43,952 nt of DNA from Saccoglossus kowalevskii (taxonomy: Eukaryota; Hemichordata; Enteropneusta; Harrimaniidae): assembly GCF_000003605.2 (NCBI RefSeq), contig NW_003142308.1, positions 51,191 through 95,142 of the forward strand, given 5' to 3'. Position numbers and translations under genes: made by a program. Positions within the stretch are counted from its first letter, which is position 1; each line of letters begins with the position of its first letter. This document shows, in pieces, positions 12,541 through 24,907 of this stretch. A model generated the notes under the pieces. It saw only the letters and a list, made by a program, of their open reading frames with translations, was not told the origin of the DNA and did no database searches.

Positions 12541-14400
12541 AATTATGAAAAATCGAAAATTAAAGTTTAACAAAAGAGTTACTGCCACGTTGTCTTAAGA
12601 CTGAATCAAGATGACGCGTTACTGCCAATATCTCAGATCACGCGAGAAAGTGTCAGATTTTTGTATCATAGACACCGTTAAATGTTATCACATTAAACAT
12701 GCATTAATAGTTATTATTGTCACACTTACACCAATTTGGCAACAAAATGTATATTAATAATAAAAGCATATTTGGAATTAGTTCTAATCACCCATGTGCA
12801 CTTTATCCAGTCATTATTCAACATATATATTTAGTAGGTCTATAAGAATTATGTTTGTTCAAAACGAATGAATGAAGAAACTTTTATTTTATTCAAATCC
12901 TTTTATTCATGTGCACAAATCCAAGTTTGTTGTGAATTGTCATCTACAAGATATGTACATAATTAATGTGGTCACCATCCAATACAGTATCTAAATTGCT
13001 TCATCCATACAAATGTGTATGGTTGGAAATGTCTATCTACGATATGTTTATGGAAATTACACGATCTGAAACAACCTAAACATGTAAATTGTATAAAGGC
13101 ACACCGGAAAATATCATACTCAATCGATGTTAAATGCTGTCAATACGGAAATGTGAGGTACTAGCAATCATGCTATATGAGCCAAGCCAAAAACTTTGCT
13201 TGAATTAAAAGTCAATATAGCAGCTGTGTACTAGAACCCTGTGACAGGAATCAACAACAATACTTTTATTACCCGTCTGATATGTACATTGCAGCCTTTT
13301 TTTTATATTTTTAAACTTTTTTGACAACACAACATAATCGTTAATGACAACAGCCATCTAGAGTTAACATTCCCTACAAAGATGACATATATAGGAGTGA
13401 AGATATCACCCGTCCAAATTATATCCAAATGTATTACGTCCGCAGGAAATTACAGATGTCACCTATACACACCGCACTTCAATGAAGTTCAATTTATTAT
13501 GGAAGTTTTTTTCTCTTTTGAGGCTGTTATAGATTGTGATAGATACAAGGAGGGAGACAACGGTAATATTGCCACAAGCATTGTTCATTATAAGCTGCAA
13601 AATCACACTGACCCCGCTGCCAGTCTGGGAATTTCAATGCAAAACAGATAAAACATTGTGTAAAAACAGTGTGCCATACAGACCATAGGAGTATCGTCAT
13701 TGACGTCATAATACCGTTTTAGTGCCATGACATAGAAAATCGTTTGATTCATAGTGACAGATTTAATGATAATTTGTTTTTTAATTGTATGCCCTATATC
13801 CCATATGTCACATGCATGGTTGCTCGATTCCGAAAATTTGATGTCGCTTCAAAGACAGACTTTGGATTTATATTGAATACTGTTAATTTTACTCTCTTTA
13901 TTCTGTGTGCAAACTTAGAAGCATTTTCAGGTTCGGTCTAAATACATGTGATGCAAATATGGAATTTAAAACTACAAAGGATATCTCGTATTTGCACAAT
14001 AGCGAATCCAATATAATCCCCGAAGGCATATACTCCAACGTAATTTTACATTACTGACGTGGAATAAGTTTTTTTGATTTGGTTGATGAATCAACATTTT
14101 AATCCATAAATTACGAATGTTTTTGAAACGTTGCTTGGTATCATTTAAAACACAGCCAATCGTCTGGGCGGGCAGTACAACATTATTTATTTGCTACATT
14201 ATCTATGGTATTAACAAAACTGTTAAAGTATCACAAAAACGCAATGTGTTTTGAATGGAAAGGTCAATCTATGAACTGTTCGTATTCAAACTACCTAATC
14301 ACACAAACATATAATATGTACATCGTCTAGCAGAATAATATAATTGTTGCCCATTCAATATTCAAACTCGCTAAGAAGTGTGTCGGCCCATACACAGATA
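12541..14400. other. A+T-rich stretch upstream of the gene A 5' exon
   Basis: No gene recognised. The last 100 bases hold a TATA-like ACATATAATATG near 14307 and a block (GCCCATTCAATATTC near 14350) that is partly shared with the region upstream of the gene B 5' exon on the other strand, so the end of this stretch probably includes the gene A promoter. Confidence 0.4.
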
Positions 14401-14719
14401 AACTTACGATGGTAGAACATAATCGGAAAATGATGGTCGCGATACTCTGTAGATGTACATTGGTGAATTTTACACATGGCAGTTAGGGGGCCCTGACAAC
14501 TGCTATTCGACACAGCGCTGTTTAACCGTGCGTCTCTCTTTTGTTCACAGAATTATCAGTATAATCATCTGTATCAATGTATATCAAGTGCACTGTGTAT
14601 CCAAAAGGCAAAAATACAGTCTCTTGACTTCACGGACGTCACAGCTTATTCATATTTACCGATATCCTATCATAGCAGTTTTATTCACTGAAGCGTTACC
14701 CCGGAACTATTGTCTTGAG
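14401..14719 (+). other. Predicted 5' exon of gene A (probably 5' UTR)
   Basis: This segment is homologous to 38460-38130 on the minus strand. Shared strings in order are AACTTACGATGG, GCGATACTCTGTA-like, ATTTTACA, TGGCAGTTAGGG, TGTTTAACCGTGCGTCT, TTTGTTCACAGAAT and CACTGAAGCGTTA, then the 5' splice site GAG/GTAAG (donor G at 14720). The strand and distance match gene A, whose coding exon starts at an acceptor at 20043. Indels between the copies are not multiples of three (about 1, 10 and 5 nt), and the frames diverge, so I read it as untranslated. One caution: in this copy a frame from ATG 14453 stays open to the donor and would join in phase 0 to the frame of the gene A start, so an N-terminal extension cannot be ruled out. 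The true transcription start is unknown. Confidence 0.6.
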
Positions 14720-17700
14720 GTAAGCACTTAAATACCAATATACATATATAGTAGTTATATATCAATATACATGTCGATTACACTGCATGCGTTATATGTC
14801 TTATACGGCTAACGTCGGTGATTTTGATTTGATCAACGCATATTTACTGTAATAGGGAATTCTTGATATATTTTGAGTAACTCTTATACTGTAGTCTTCT
14901 TCTCCTACAATTTCTACATGTTCCAATATCGAAAACAACAATTTTGACTGAATCAAACATGCCTCGGAGGCAGAGCTGTCCAGAGACGTTGTCGAATGCG
15001 ATGTGTACGACTAAAATACCGTATTAATAACATATATTAAACCGATATTTACATCGAAGCGGCGAGTTGATAGTCCTCCCAGGTATATCGAGTGACCACT
15101 ACATGTGCGATGAACTGAACCAACCTCATTTAATGTAGTATACAGTACTCGGTGGACACGAAACATAAAGCCGCTATTTGTATATGGTATTGTTTTTGAG
15201 ATGGTACCCACCACATTGCATGTATCTCAATAAAATATTTATTGTTACACGTTATGAGGTGTCGTGAACGAAAAAAAAGGAGTAATATTAAATGTTGATG
15301 ATTATACATCCGTGTAAGGTGATAAATGAACTATAAAATCTTGATAGTAATAAGCCGATCAACGCAGGGGTTGATGTATCGTACTTGCAATCTGATGCTT
15401 CTGAATTTACAGGGCTCAAAGGGAGTTGTATCCCTGGACGAGAACGTGTTTTGCACACACTCAAATGAGAACGTTGCCATGCTTTTCCGACTTACGGCTG
15501 CAACTAGTTTTGAGATTTCATTTTGTGTTTCACTTTGATTGATAATGCATAGATTCATGCATGTCAAGTTTTTATTCGAAATGTAGTAAAACATAATTAT
15601 TTGTATGGACTTCACCACGTAGAATGCGGTTTGCACTTTGAATTGTTGTACATTAAAAAATACATATCAAATACAGAACTAGTGTACATTGTTTACTTTT
15701 ATCCATGCATGATTGTGTGATTGCGTACGAGGTCTATACCTCTCTCTAATACTCGGGCAAGGTAGATATTGTAAGTTTAACCACATCCACGTATTTGCGA
15801 TCTATGTAAGCCATAATGAGCTATTATCCATGTATATACTAATTTGAACGCACCTAACCAACTACAGATTGACACTCATAAATCGTTTATATTCTTCGTA
15901 TACCGAAGTTTTTTGTATTTCAAGTGTGTATTTTCAAATCCATTTTAATTTTGATAACAATGTATTTTGTGACGAGAAACAAATTATATTCATCATGATA
16001 TTATAGCTGGCGGTCAAATACTCGACAATCTGAAGAATACTTTACAGCAATTCGGATCATCAATATAAACATATATAAACTAGCAGCTACATCATAATTG
16101 AATACTTATTATGTATAAAGTAAGAAATCAAAGTGTTCATGCGACTGAGGCACTTCTTAGGATTGTGTGCAATATAGTCGCCGAACTGACTCATCGTTCT
16201 ATTGAATGCTACCATATAGAATATAGCCTGAGACGGTCGATCATAAAATCGAAATTCAAATAATGTTGTAAATGTAAAATTGGTCATTGATTTTCACAAC
16301 AATTTTTTGCATTAAATACATTATCCGGGATTAAGCGCTGAACACGTATTTCACAGGAACACTACGATGTCAATTGTACATGTCGTAAAGCAATTAATGT
16401 GAAACTATACACATGTTAAATAGCTGAGTAACGTATTCCTCCTACTGAATAGAAACATAATAGGCGATTTTTTCATCAATAACATACAATTTATACTAGA
16501 GAATACGTCTTACGTCAAAAAGAAAATTCAATATGAAGAAATCAAATAGGTCACTGTAAAAGTAACGTTGCAAGACTATTATTATCCAGTGGAATCAATG
16601 TAATAAGCACTGAGCATTGATCGAGTTGAAAGACAACACATTAGTAGTAATTGGCGAGACGGAGAATATCGATAAAGTCAAGAAATAACCTGTCATCTAA
16701 TGAACAGAAACAACCACCCACGCAATTCACTTCCCACGAGTAATTGTCAAAACGTTTCGTTTTGTTTGTCACCGGGGTCACAGTGAATACTGTTTGCGCC
16801 TCAGATCAGTTTGAATTAACTTGAAGTGCATTTATCGCACAGTGTGATAAGATTGCAATATAATACACTAATATAAGGAGCATTTGTTCACTCTATTTAA
16901 CAGTTTACACATATACTTGATAACATCTATACTTTACATTTGCCAACCAGATGTACGTCTGCACTTCTAAGTGCATGTCACATGTCAAGTTCCGTTATTA
17001 GTTCTCGTTCACGATTTCCTGATTGATTGGGCCAAGGATGGTCTAATTATGGCAATTTGGGTTGTAAACATACACTAAAGTATGGTATTCTGACAGTCCC
17101 AAAACTTTGCCAGACATATATATCGTATATGTCATGCGCAATGCATTTCACACTTTATGCATATATTGTACATATCATTTTCACATATCCGATTGTGTTG
17201 TGTTTTTTAAATTGATACACTTACAATAATGTTGTCATCTGATATTGATTGTTTTGCATATTATATATAACAATCATTACTGATCACTTTTCTTTATAAC
17301 AAAGAATTATATTTTATATTGCTTAACATTGAACACAACAAGGCCCGTGCGTTGCAAAATGCTTGTTCATTATGGTTCAAGTAGTTTGTCTGCATATTGT
17401 GGTGTTTTAGTGTCATCACTCGAATCTATAACACATCACTGAGAAAAGAAAAAAATCGTGAGTCAAACAGAATAACATAAGACAATGTGTTGAAAACAAT
17501 GTGTTCCTGTACATTCAGCATATGATAGTATACATTAGACGTGAATGGCCACCGAAACCTCGTGGAAATCGACAAAACTTGTAGTTACCACTGTCATATT
17601 GTTTCATTCTTTTCCGTTATCGCGTTCAATATTTGAAAGAAGCATGGCCTGACGTGAATCTCTCGCTGAAAACGAAGTCTCTTCGATAAAACAAGCATTA

Positions 17701-20043
17701 TCCTTCGGATGAAATTAAATAGTATTCTATTTCATTTATACACAAGGAAATATTAATTGTCTTTCAGATTTCCTAATAGTACGTCATTTAATAGAAATTA
17801 CAGATTACAGTAGACACATTGAGAGTATACTATAATGTTACTTGCAGTTATTATACATACGTTACTATTTCAAAAAACTTCGTATACAGAAGCGTTGCAA
17901 ATGTACATTGGAGAGGCTGTTTAAACACAATGTTAATTCACGAGTGGGAAGGGTTTTAATTTGTTTATTGGTTATTTGGGTTTCATTCTGCTGAATATTA
18001 TGTGAATTAGCTGCAAGTCTTCGTTACATTTGTGTAGTCGTCTGATATTACAAACTAACGGTCTAAAATTGCAAAACTTTTATTCTTTCTTAAAAGCATG
18101 CAGTGATATGAACATAACTAATAATAGTGGCACTGTAACAATGCTATATGACAGTTAGTGTTATTCACATAAATTTCATACTTATGTTGCAGTGGTCTTA
18201 CAAACCTTTCATGCCGATTTGAAAAGACAATGAATTGTCCTATTTAAATGAGCGATTACGTATAAACGATGCCCACCTAAAGAAAAAATCCAATATACGG
18301 GTAGTTAGTGCATCCTCCGGTAACGTTAACAGGAATTAATAATCAATATTGGGGCATAGGTCTGATGTATCCGTCAGGTGCTTGGCGCCGAGTACTTTTA
18401 CTAGACTGAAGCTGAATTTGCTTCATGTTAACGTATGTGGCTGTGTGCGTTAATCACGTTTTACTGTACTCTGGCATAATGATAACACATCGCCCGAAGT
18501 TATTACTGTTGGAAAATTGGATAATTTACCTTAAAATATCAAATAGCGTTGATATATGTCGACACGAAGGAGATTGGTGCATATTTTTTACGCATGTAAA
18601 GCGCTGAGTGTCACAATACGTGATAATCAAATATTATAACTAAACTACCGGTGATCTGTATTATTGTACACTGATGAACGCATATATTCTTCTTCTATTA
18701 AAGCAGTATGGAACAAAATGTTTTTTGTACATAAATGGTTTTTATCTTCCATTATATGTTTGTTATCGTTCTCTAAGTTAATTACCACTGATATTTTCCT
18801 TAATGTACTCTCACTGTATGTATGTATCTTTCGTAAAACGTTTTACATTTAGCACCATTCATATTCTTTAAGAAACTGGCAACAAATGGATTGGTAACCT
18901 GAATATTTAGTAAATCGCGAACATTATTCCGCTGTGTGGTACAACAACAAATATTAAGCATAAATTGCTAATATGCGGATAGTTGCCCCAGAGCATAATT
19001 ATAAACATAAGTTAACTAATTTAACTGAGATTTGTCTAAAATCCAGTTTTTAAAATAATTCAAGACAACAATTATTGTTATCGTTACAGAATCTTGCCCA
19101 GAGAGTCATCGTTTACACTCGTTCACTGTATACATTCACTCTAATAATGAATTTTCATTTCATTTTTTTAACTTTGTTAGCTGTTTTGCGTCATGGGTTA
19201 TTTGGATTCTTAATTGCAGCTCTTCAAATTTTACTATAGTTTGGGTGTTTTGCGGTGTGTTCGTACGCCCAGTATTTCTGAAGTTTGAGTCATTGTAATG
19301 CCAGTTTACACGTGACCGTCAAGACAAACGATCAATTCCCACTTGTTTAATGCCAGATCTATTTAAATTTGCAAGTTCCGGATGTACATGCTTAAAAAAA
19401 TCTTCACACACAAATATCACTAATATTCTTCAACAACGCCATTTTTACTAGTTGCCATGCGATGAGCTACGAGAACGTGGGGTCAGTCCAACAATCGGGT
19501 ATGTTGTATTTACAGTTGGTACGTACAGTTACTGCCCACTTTCATGTAGGGCTCCTGTTACATGTGAGAAACTGGGACAAAAAACGTTTGTCGTATGTGA
19601 AAAGGGTCGTTAATACAATGTTCATAACTCTTTCCTCGAAATATAATATGATGCCTCTAAATTCATTCAACCTATTAACCTTACAGAGTATAGCACGTTT
19701 TGAGACCACGGTGGGTCTCTCACGGTGGAAAGTTTCCATAAATTATCAATTTGTGGCTAAGATATTGTTAGCTATTCTACTATTTAGGTAGTCATCTATA
19801 TATCTGTCACATCGGTTATGCATTTGCATTAGCTGAAGTATAAAGTAGTGACACGTCCTCTCGTGTCAATAGCAAGACCTATAAACCAGTATATGTGCCA
19901 GATGATCAGAATGATTTCAAAAAGTATAGATACAATGTTGAAGGACAATGTTGGAACGATATGCATCCAATAAACAAAGTGTCCACATGTGTGTTTAAGT
20001 GTGATTCGTCGTATCTTAACAAATATTATCCTCATTATTACAG
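14720..20043 (+). other. Predicted intron of gene A (5.3 kb)
   Basis: Begins GTAAGC after GAG at 14719 and ends CTCATTATTACAG at 20043. Homology with the gene B intron continues for a few dozen bases at the 5' end (ACCAATA blocks) and weakly before the acceptor (GATTCGT). Inside I recognise no gene. A small perfect hairpin GAGACC-acggtg-GGTCTC lies near 19701-19719. Confidence 0.5.
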
Positions 20044-20052
20044 ATCAATACT

Positions 20053-20538
20053 ATGGATAAATCAGAGGACACATTGGTCGGACAATCCTACTCGTTGACC
20101 ATGGAGGTGAACAAAAGTGAAGATGACGATAAGTGGAATTTAACGGAGGATGACACAGACACTCGAGAAAGACGGCGGCGGAGGCGCAGAAGGCGGAGAC
20201 GAAAGGGCCGCAAGGGATATCTGACAAAACTGACTTCATTTGAACTAAAGATTATGTACGGTCTGATGTGTATAATTTTAGCCGGCTCGTCGTTGCTACC
20301 AGCTTTTATATTCCTTGGTGTGGGCTCAGCAACATCACCAGTCCATGTTGGTGGTATTAATGTATTTATTGTTGTTGGAGGTGTGTTCCTGTCAATAGGA
20401 TTTCTTAGTGGATGGACAGGTGCTTTTCTTTGTTGGCGTGCTCGCATGGATACCCGAAGTCCCGGAGGATGCATATGTGATAAACAGAGTATGATATGTC
20501 AGTGTAGAGCATCGTATGAGCCAATTGTGAAAGTGTAA
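20053..20538 (+). CDS. Gene A: small two-pass membrane protein, polyarginine and Cys-x-Cys tail
   Basis: 161 residues, family not recognised. Residues 1-36 are acidic. Residues 38-54 form a basic cluster with a long run of Arg, encoded by mixed CGN and AGR codons, so it is not a simple repeat expansion. Residues about 66-91 and 101-128 are hydrophobic, giving two predicted membrane segments separated by a short loop (residues 92-100). The tail (129-161) carries C140-x-C142 and C149-x-C151 and ends EPIVKV. The ATG at 20053 is chosen because a splice acceptor (ATTATTACAG) lies 9 nt upstream and paralogue B starts at the matching place. The stop is conserved too. Against gene B the last 103 residues align without gaps with about 85 identities, and most codon differences are silent, as expected under protein-level selection. 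The basic cluster before the first membrane segment would favour both termini being cytoplasmic (inference). The layout and the LCW-R motif after the second segment recall vertebrate TMEM100-type small proteins, but this is only a resemblance. Confidence 0.88.
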   Translation: MDKSEDTLVGQSYSLTMEVNKSEDDDKWNLTEDDTDTRERRRRRRRRRRRKGRKGYLTKLTSFELKIMYGLMCIILAGSSLLPAFIFLGVGSATSPVHVGGINVFIVVGGVFLSIGFLSGWTGAFLCWRARMDTRSPGGCICDKQSMICQCRASYEPIVKV

Positions 20539-20922
20539 GTTAGCATCGCAAAAACCGTAGCAAATAGTTTAACCCGGAGATGTGTGCCTGTCGCCAATAT
20601 ACCACATTATACCGACGTATGTCGATTGATCTCTCGCGATTTGAGGTTACTTTGCGAGTCTTGCTGGGATATTATACGCCGTTTTATGAATACAAAGAGT
20701 ATATATCACGATTGAGAATAACTTCTTACCTCCACTGACATCAAGGCGAGGCTAAAGCTTTCTGTTATTAACACACATGTTCTCAGACAAGCAAGTGCGT
20801 ACAGATCTATTCATGTGTATTCATGTTACCTCACCCGCGTCTGTTGTAGTCTTTACGAAAACAGATTAAAATTCAAGAATAATAATACCATAACAATATA
20901 ATCCACAGTCATGTGACACAGT

Positions 20923-20928
20923 AATAAA
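20923..20928 (+). other. Candidate poly(A) signal of gene A
   Basis: AATAAA 385 bases after the gene A stop, followed by a GT-containing stretch (CTGTTGATGTC). Its position suits a short 3' UTR. In such A+T-rich DNA, chance occurrences are common. Confidence 0.4.
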
Positions 20929-22943
20929 AACTGTTGATGTCAGCGAAACTCCGATATCTGACATTCCGGGGATGTCATTGCAATTTCTGTGCTTACTATC
21001 TTGCTTTTCCAAGGGTACACAATTGTATGTTTTTTGGTATTCATTGGAACATGATTAGCAATGTTCATACACAGGCGGACTCAGCCGTTCACATTGAATA
21101 TGACCCGATTAAAAGACACACTCTGGATGCTGATTAGAACATGCTTGGGAAATATTTATATTTGGTTTTGTAGGTTTTGTAGAATTGCAGCTTCCGATCT
21201 GTCTCTAGCTGTATACCAAGCGCTTCATGGAAATGGATGCAGAGGTACATTTTTGGCTTTAACATTATCACTATTGACATATTATAGGAGACTTCACTTT
21301 CACTGATATGGCCACAATAGTTTTGTAGTCATGAACTGATTAAAACTGAGAAGCCTTACTGGAGATTACATCCTTGCTAAAATAAATGTACATTTTGGAC
21401 ACTCATCGTTAGCGTGATTTAAGATGAATGTGCCCACGATAAGCGGACGGGAAACAGACTATGGATTTGCATTCTTTGCCCTGAGATAATGCGTTTGGAA
21501 TCAAATCTGTCGTAAATATTTGTAGCAAATACGTCACTATTCAATTGAAAAAAAATAATATTATCATTAGTATCATGATGACAATTTATTTCTTGTGTAA
21601 AGTATGCATGTTACGGTCATGTTGGCACGTGTCATGAATCAGTTGTGGGTATTGGCACGTACAATACCCATTCAGTATTTGATGTACGTATTATTTCCCG
21701 TAGTGTTCTAGATTACTATTGTTTCTCTCGGGGTTCGTCGCATGTTAGACATTGCAATCGGTTTCGATCACATTCTCATTTATCCACTCAGAACTTCAAA
21801 AAGTTCTCGAGCGTAATCTCTGCCAATGATGTGCTCCCGAACAAAAGTTCGGAGTCTGGCTTGACTTTTATTTTGTTTACAATTTTTCCTGGCTTGGTTA
21901 TCAAATCATGTTTTGTGTTTTGGCGGATATTAGATCCATGTTAGATATAATATCAGTAAGATTGAATTGTTAGGTTGAATTCTGTGTACCTATAATTCGC
22001 CAAATAGGGTATGTGGATACAAATCAGAGTACACTGATATTCGAATACGTGTAATTTCATTTAGGCATTACACTTGACAAGCATATATTCATCGACGTAA
22101 AGTATATTCAATCAAGTGAAAGGACTGGAACATTTTATCAACAGCAGTGCAATGTCTTGTTGCCATTGCTCTCCCTTTGTTACTTATAACCCTGATCCTA
22201 AGCAAAGGGTCGCTCCTCAATCGACAATCAATACAGCATGTGCTAACACATGGTATTTCCCCGTTCTACAATCCAATTCACCAGATAATAGTGAAAAAAT
22301 TATTTATTTTTCGGCGGTTCTGTCAATAACATTATCGACTGCGTTGAAGGAGCTGTATCCAATGTAGTAACTAGAAAAGGCTGTGTCAAAATAAACTGGA
22401 AATAACAGATCGTTGTCCCCAAGTCGTTTAGGGAAATGAACAAGTTCACAATACAAATGACTGAAAAAAATAGTAAAATCAATAAGACACATAAAGGGAT
22501 GTCTGGTATTTCTGATAACCTGTGTAACAGCTGGCGTAACAATATTATTATTCTAAACATGTACTACAAAAATGAGATATTTTTGTTAAAAGTTGAAATC
22601 AGATGTTAGTAAATTTAATATCATTTCCTTAACTTCAATTTTAGCTGAATATATCATTGGAATAAACCACTAATTTTAGGATTGTTGATGGAAAGTTTAA
22701 TTTTGTTTTTATTCATATTTTCTATCGAAAAACGAGGCATGGAAATAATTCTTTCAGTTAGGTATACGATTCACATCCTTAAAATCGAACGGATATTAAA
22801 TAAAAACTCTTTTAGCCATTAAGTCATACTCAATATTCAAGATTAGAAACGATTATCAATCTCTTCTAGCCAACATACTGGCAAGTCCCGTTCATGTTAT
22901 CCACGAAATGCGGTTGTTGTCCAACATTTTATACAGTTCATTA
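20929..22943. other. Intergenic stretch between genes A and B, left part
   Basis: No gene recognised. In 22147-22378 (+) several frames are open in parts; one begins with a signal-peptide-like hydrophobic stretch but starts with GTG and would need a one-base shift in an A run to continue, so I do not annotate it as a gene. Confidence 0.5.
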
Positions 22944-23365
22944 GGCCAGACTTTTATTATCCCTTGTTTCGCGAACCCGCCGAATGAACAGGAGCCGAAA
23001 ATGAAATAAAAATAAAAAAAAAATCAGCGTAATTTCTCGCGGCCGCCGACTTGTAAGTGCAAAAACTTGCTAAAAAAACTTATTTTTATCTTCATTTTTT
23101 TCCGACCGCCGCATAACAAACAAGTTGCATTTTCGTGGGAGTATCATGATCAAATTACCGAAGTCTCGCGTAGAGGAGAAACAAGGTTATACATGAAATA
23201 AAATTGGATTTCATTTCTTCTCTCCGATCAATGATCTCACTTACAATTCTTTGAGAATCACACAAATCTGATGGAAAAAAAGAATTAATTTTATTTTTTT
23301 CCCGCCCTCCTAATAAAAATTGCCTTGTAAAAACTCGAGAAACAAGGAATAAAAAAAGTCTGGCC
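22944..23365. mobile_element. PIF/Harbinger-like MITE, 422 bp
   Basis: Terminal inverted repeats of about 30 bp are clear. The left end begins GGCCAGACTTTTATTATCCC and continues CTTGTTTCGCGA; the right end, read on the minus strand, begins GGCCAGACTTTTTTTATTCC and continues TTGTTTCTCGA. The element is flanked on both sides by TTA (22941-22943 and 23366-23368). A 3-bp TWA target duplication and termini starting with GG are hallmarks of the PIF/Harbinger superfamily. There is no transposase frame, so it is non-autonomous. The interior has GC-rich patches (GCGGCCGCCGAC, CGACCGCCGC) among A and T runs. It sits between the 3' ends of genes A and B. Confidence 0.85.
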
Positions 23366-23368
23366 TTA

Positions 23369-24907
23369 CTTCAGCAGTATTGAGCGAAATATAGATTGTA
23401 TATATACAAATATTGTCACACACGACAAACGTACAAGAGTAAACATGTTTCGTGACAAGCTGTTTCAGGGCATTTGTACATATTAAGGATTACCTTGCAT
23501 ATGACAATATTAAACAAATCGTTCACCATTTATTCGGAGGATCCGGAAAATATAATTTATGTTTGCTTATACGCACTCATACATGATACAGTAAATTCTT
23601 GTGTTGACTATAATAAGTGCCGACAAAGCGAAATGAACATGTTGCTGTTAAAGAAACATCGCTGAGTTGTTGAATGTAATACATATCGGAGTAATCATTC
23701 ACGATGGGTTTACCAACCATATTAGCCACTAAGATGGTGGTTGACTCAGTATAATATCACATGAATCACGGTCATAAACACTTTGCAAATGTATGTTATT
23801 CAAACTTATGACAATTACATATTGATAATTTGAATTTGAATTTGTCTTGTAGTAGCTCAGCTGGTTTTATATATGTTTATTACAATGGTGCATTTAAAAG
23901 ACAAATACCAAATAGTGTAAAGTTATATGCATGTGTTTAAACCTTAAACTTTAAATTCATGAAAGAATATGCATATTAATATATGCGTATATGTATATAG
24001 TTATATAGAAATCCCTGTGTTATCACGCAAAATACTTTGCAGTTCAACAGAGCATTCTCAAAATATATTTCTTCAGTGCCACCCGTTTTTAACATTGACC
24101 TACTCATATGCTTATTATTAATGTTACTAACAACATGTGTGAAACGTGAGGTAAAACAAATACATGTGTACTTGCAGTATTCAAATTACATTCACATGTT
24201 AAAAAGATGATAATAAATATGAAATAATTTACGCTATTGATATCGATATATAAATGTTTGTTGAAATAGTCCATACACTCGGATACCAGACTTTTTCAGC
24301 ATAAATCCAAGGTATACTTAGAAACTCTTAATGTTAGGCATGACACTTGAACTACAATCGCTTTTGTAATCAGATTGTTGAATTGATACGTTCATAGAAC
24401 TTGTCTAATGTGATCGTGCCCCTCGTATCGGTCTTATTTCTAGCCAAGGTAGTTATAAATTTGGTATACTTATTGGTCCGTATATGAGCGAATATCTCTG
24501 CCTCAGATCCCGGCCTAAGATCCATATTGACATCAACCCGGAACTTAAACAAGGTAATCAACATTCAAACGGAGATTTAACACGGAATAGAAGATGGCGC
24601 ACATTCCTCAGTGAAACCTAGCATTAATAGATTTTGCAATTATCCAGGTATAAAAATGGTCACACATTTGAGCCCTCAGGGGTACCTTCCTACCCAGCTA
24701 TGTATTAAGACCACCTGGACGTTCACTAGTTTGTGTTCTCAGTGGAAGCAAGCCGTAGTATGTATATATCAGACATTACCTTTTAGCGACGTTGATGGAT
24801 ATTTTCTTCTACGCAATACAGGGAATAAGTCGTTACGAAATAGTATTTTGTGATTGAATTACACAATGTGCAATAAAAACAATGTGTAAAGCTTGTATGT
24901 TATTAAT
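23369..24907. other. Intergenic stretch between genes A and B, right part
   Basis: No certain gene; one small minus-strand frame at 24564-24370 is listed separately. I found no AATAAA on the minus strand close to the gene B stop. Confidence 0.5.
24370..24564 (-). CDS. Possible small ORF, 64 codons, unrecognised
   Basis: Reads from ATG 24564 to the stop at 24370. The composition is that of a soluble protein, with regular charged and hydrophobic residues (motifs PGSEAEIFAHI, TRGTITLDKFYERI), unlike most chance frames in this A+T-rich window. It lies about 340 bases downstream of gene B on the same strand, so it could be a short separate gene, an exon, or sequence in the gene B 3' UTR. No membrane segment, signal peptide or known motif is seen. 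Confidence 0.3.
   Translation of the reverse strand: MLITLFKFRVDVNMDLRPGSEAEIFAHIRTNKYTKFITTLARNKTDTRGTITLDKFYERINSTI

Noticed and set aside
20088-20474. 128-codon antisense frame opposite gene A, matched by a 124-codon antisense frame opposite gene B (24990-25364)
   Set aside because: Both are reverse-strand shadows of the conserved coding exons. The similarity between them follows from the sense proteins, and the sense products have the coherent membrane-protein layout and splice context.
22147-22378. Possible small secreted protein with a one-base frameshift in an A run
   Set aside because: The frame starts at GTG, several frames of the same strand are open in parts, and no splice or promoter context supports it.
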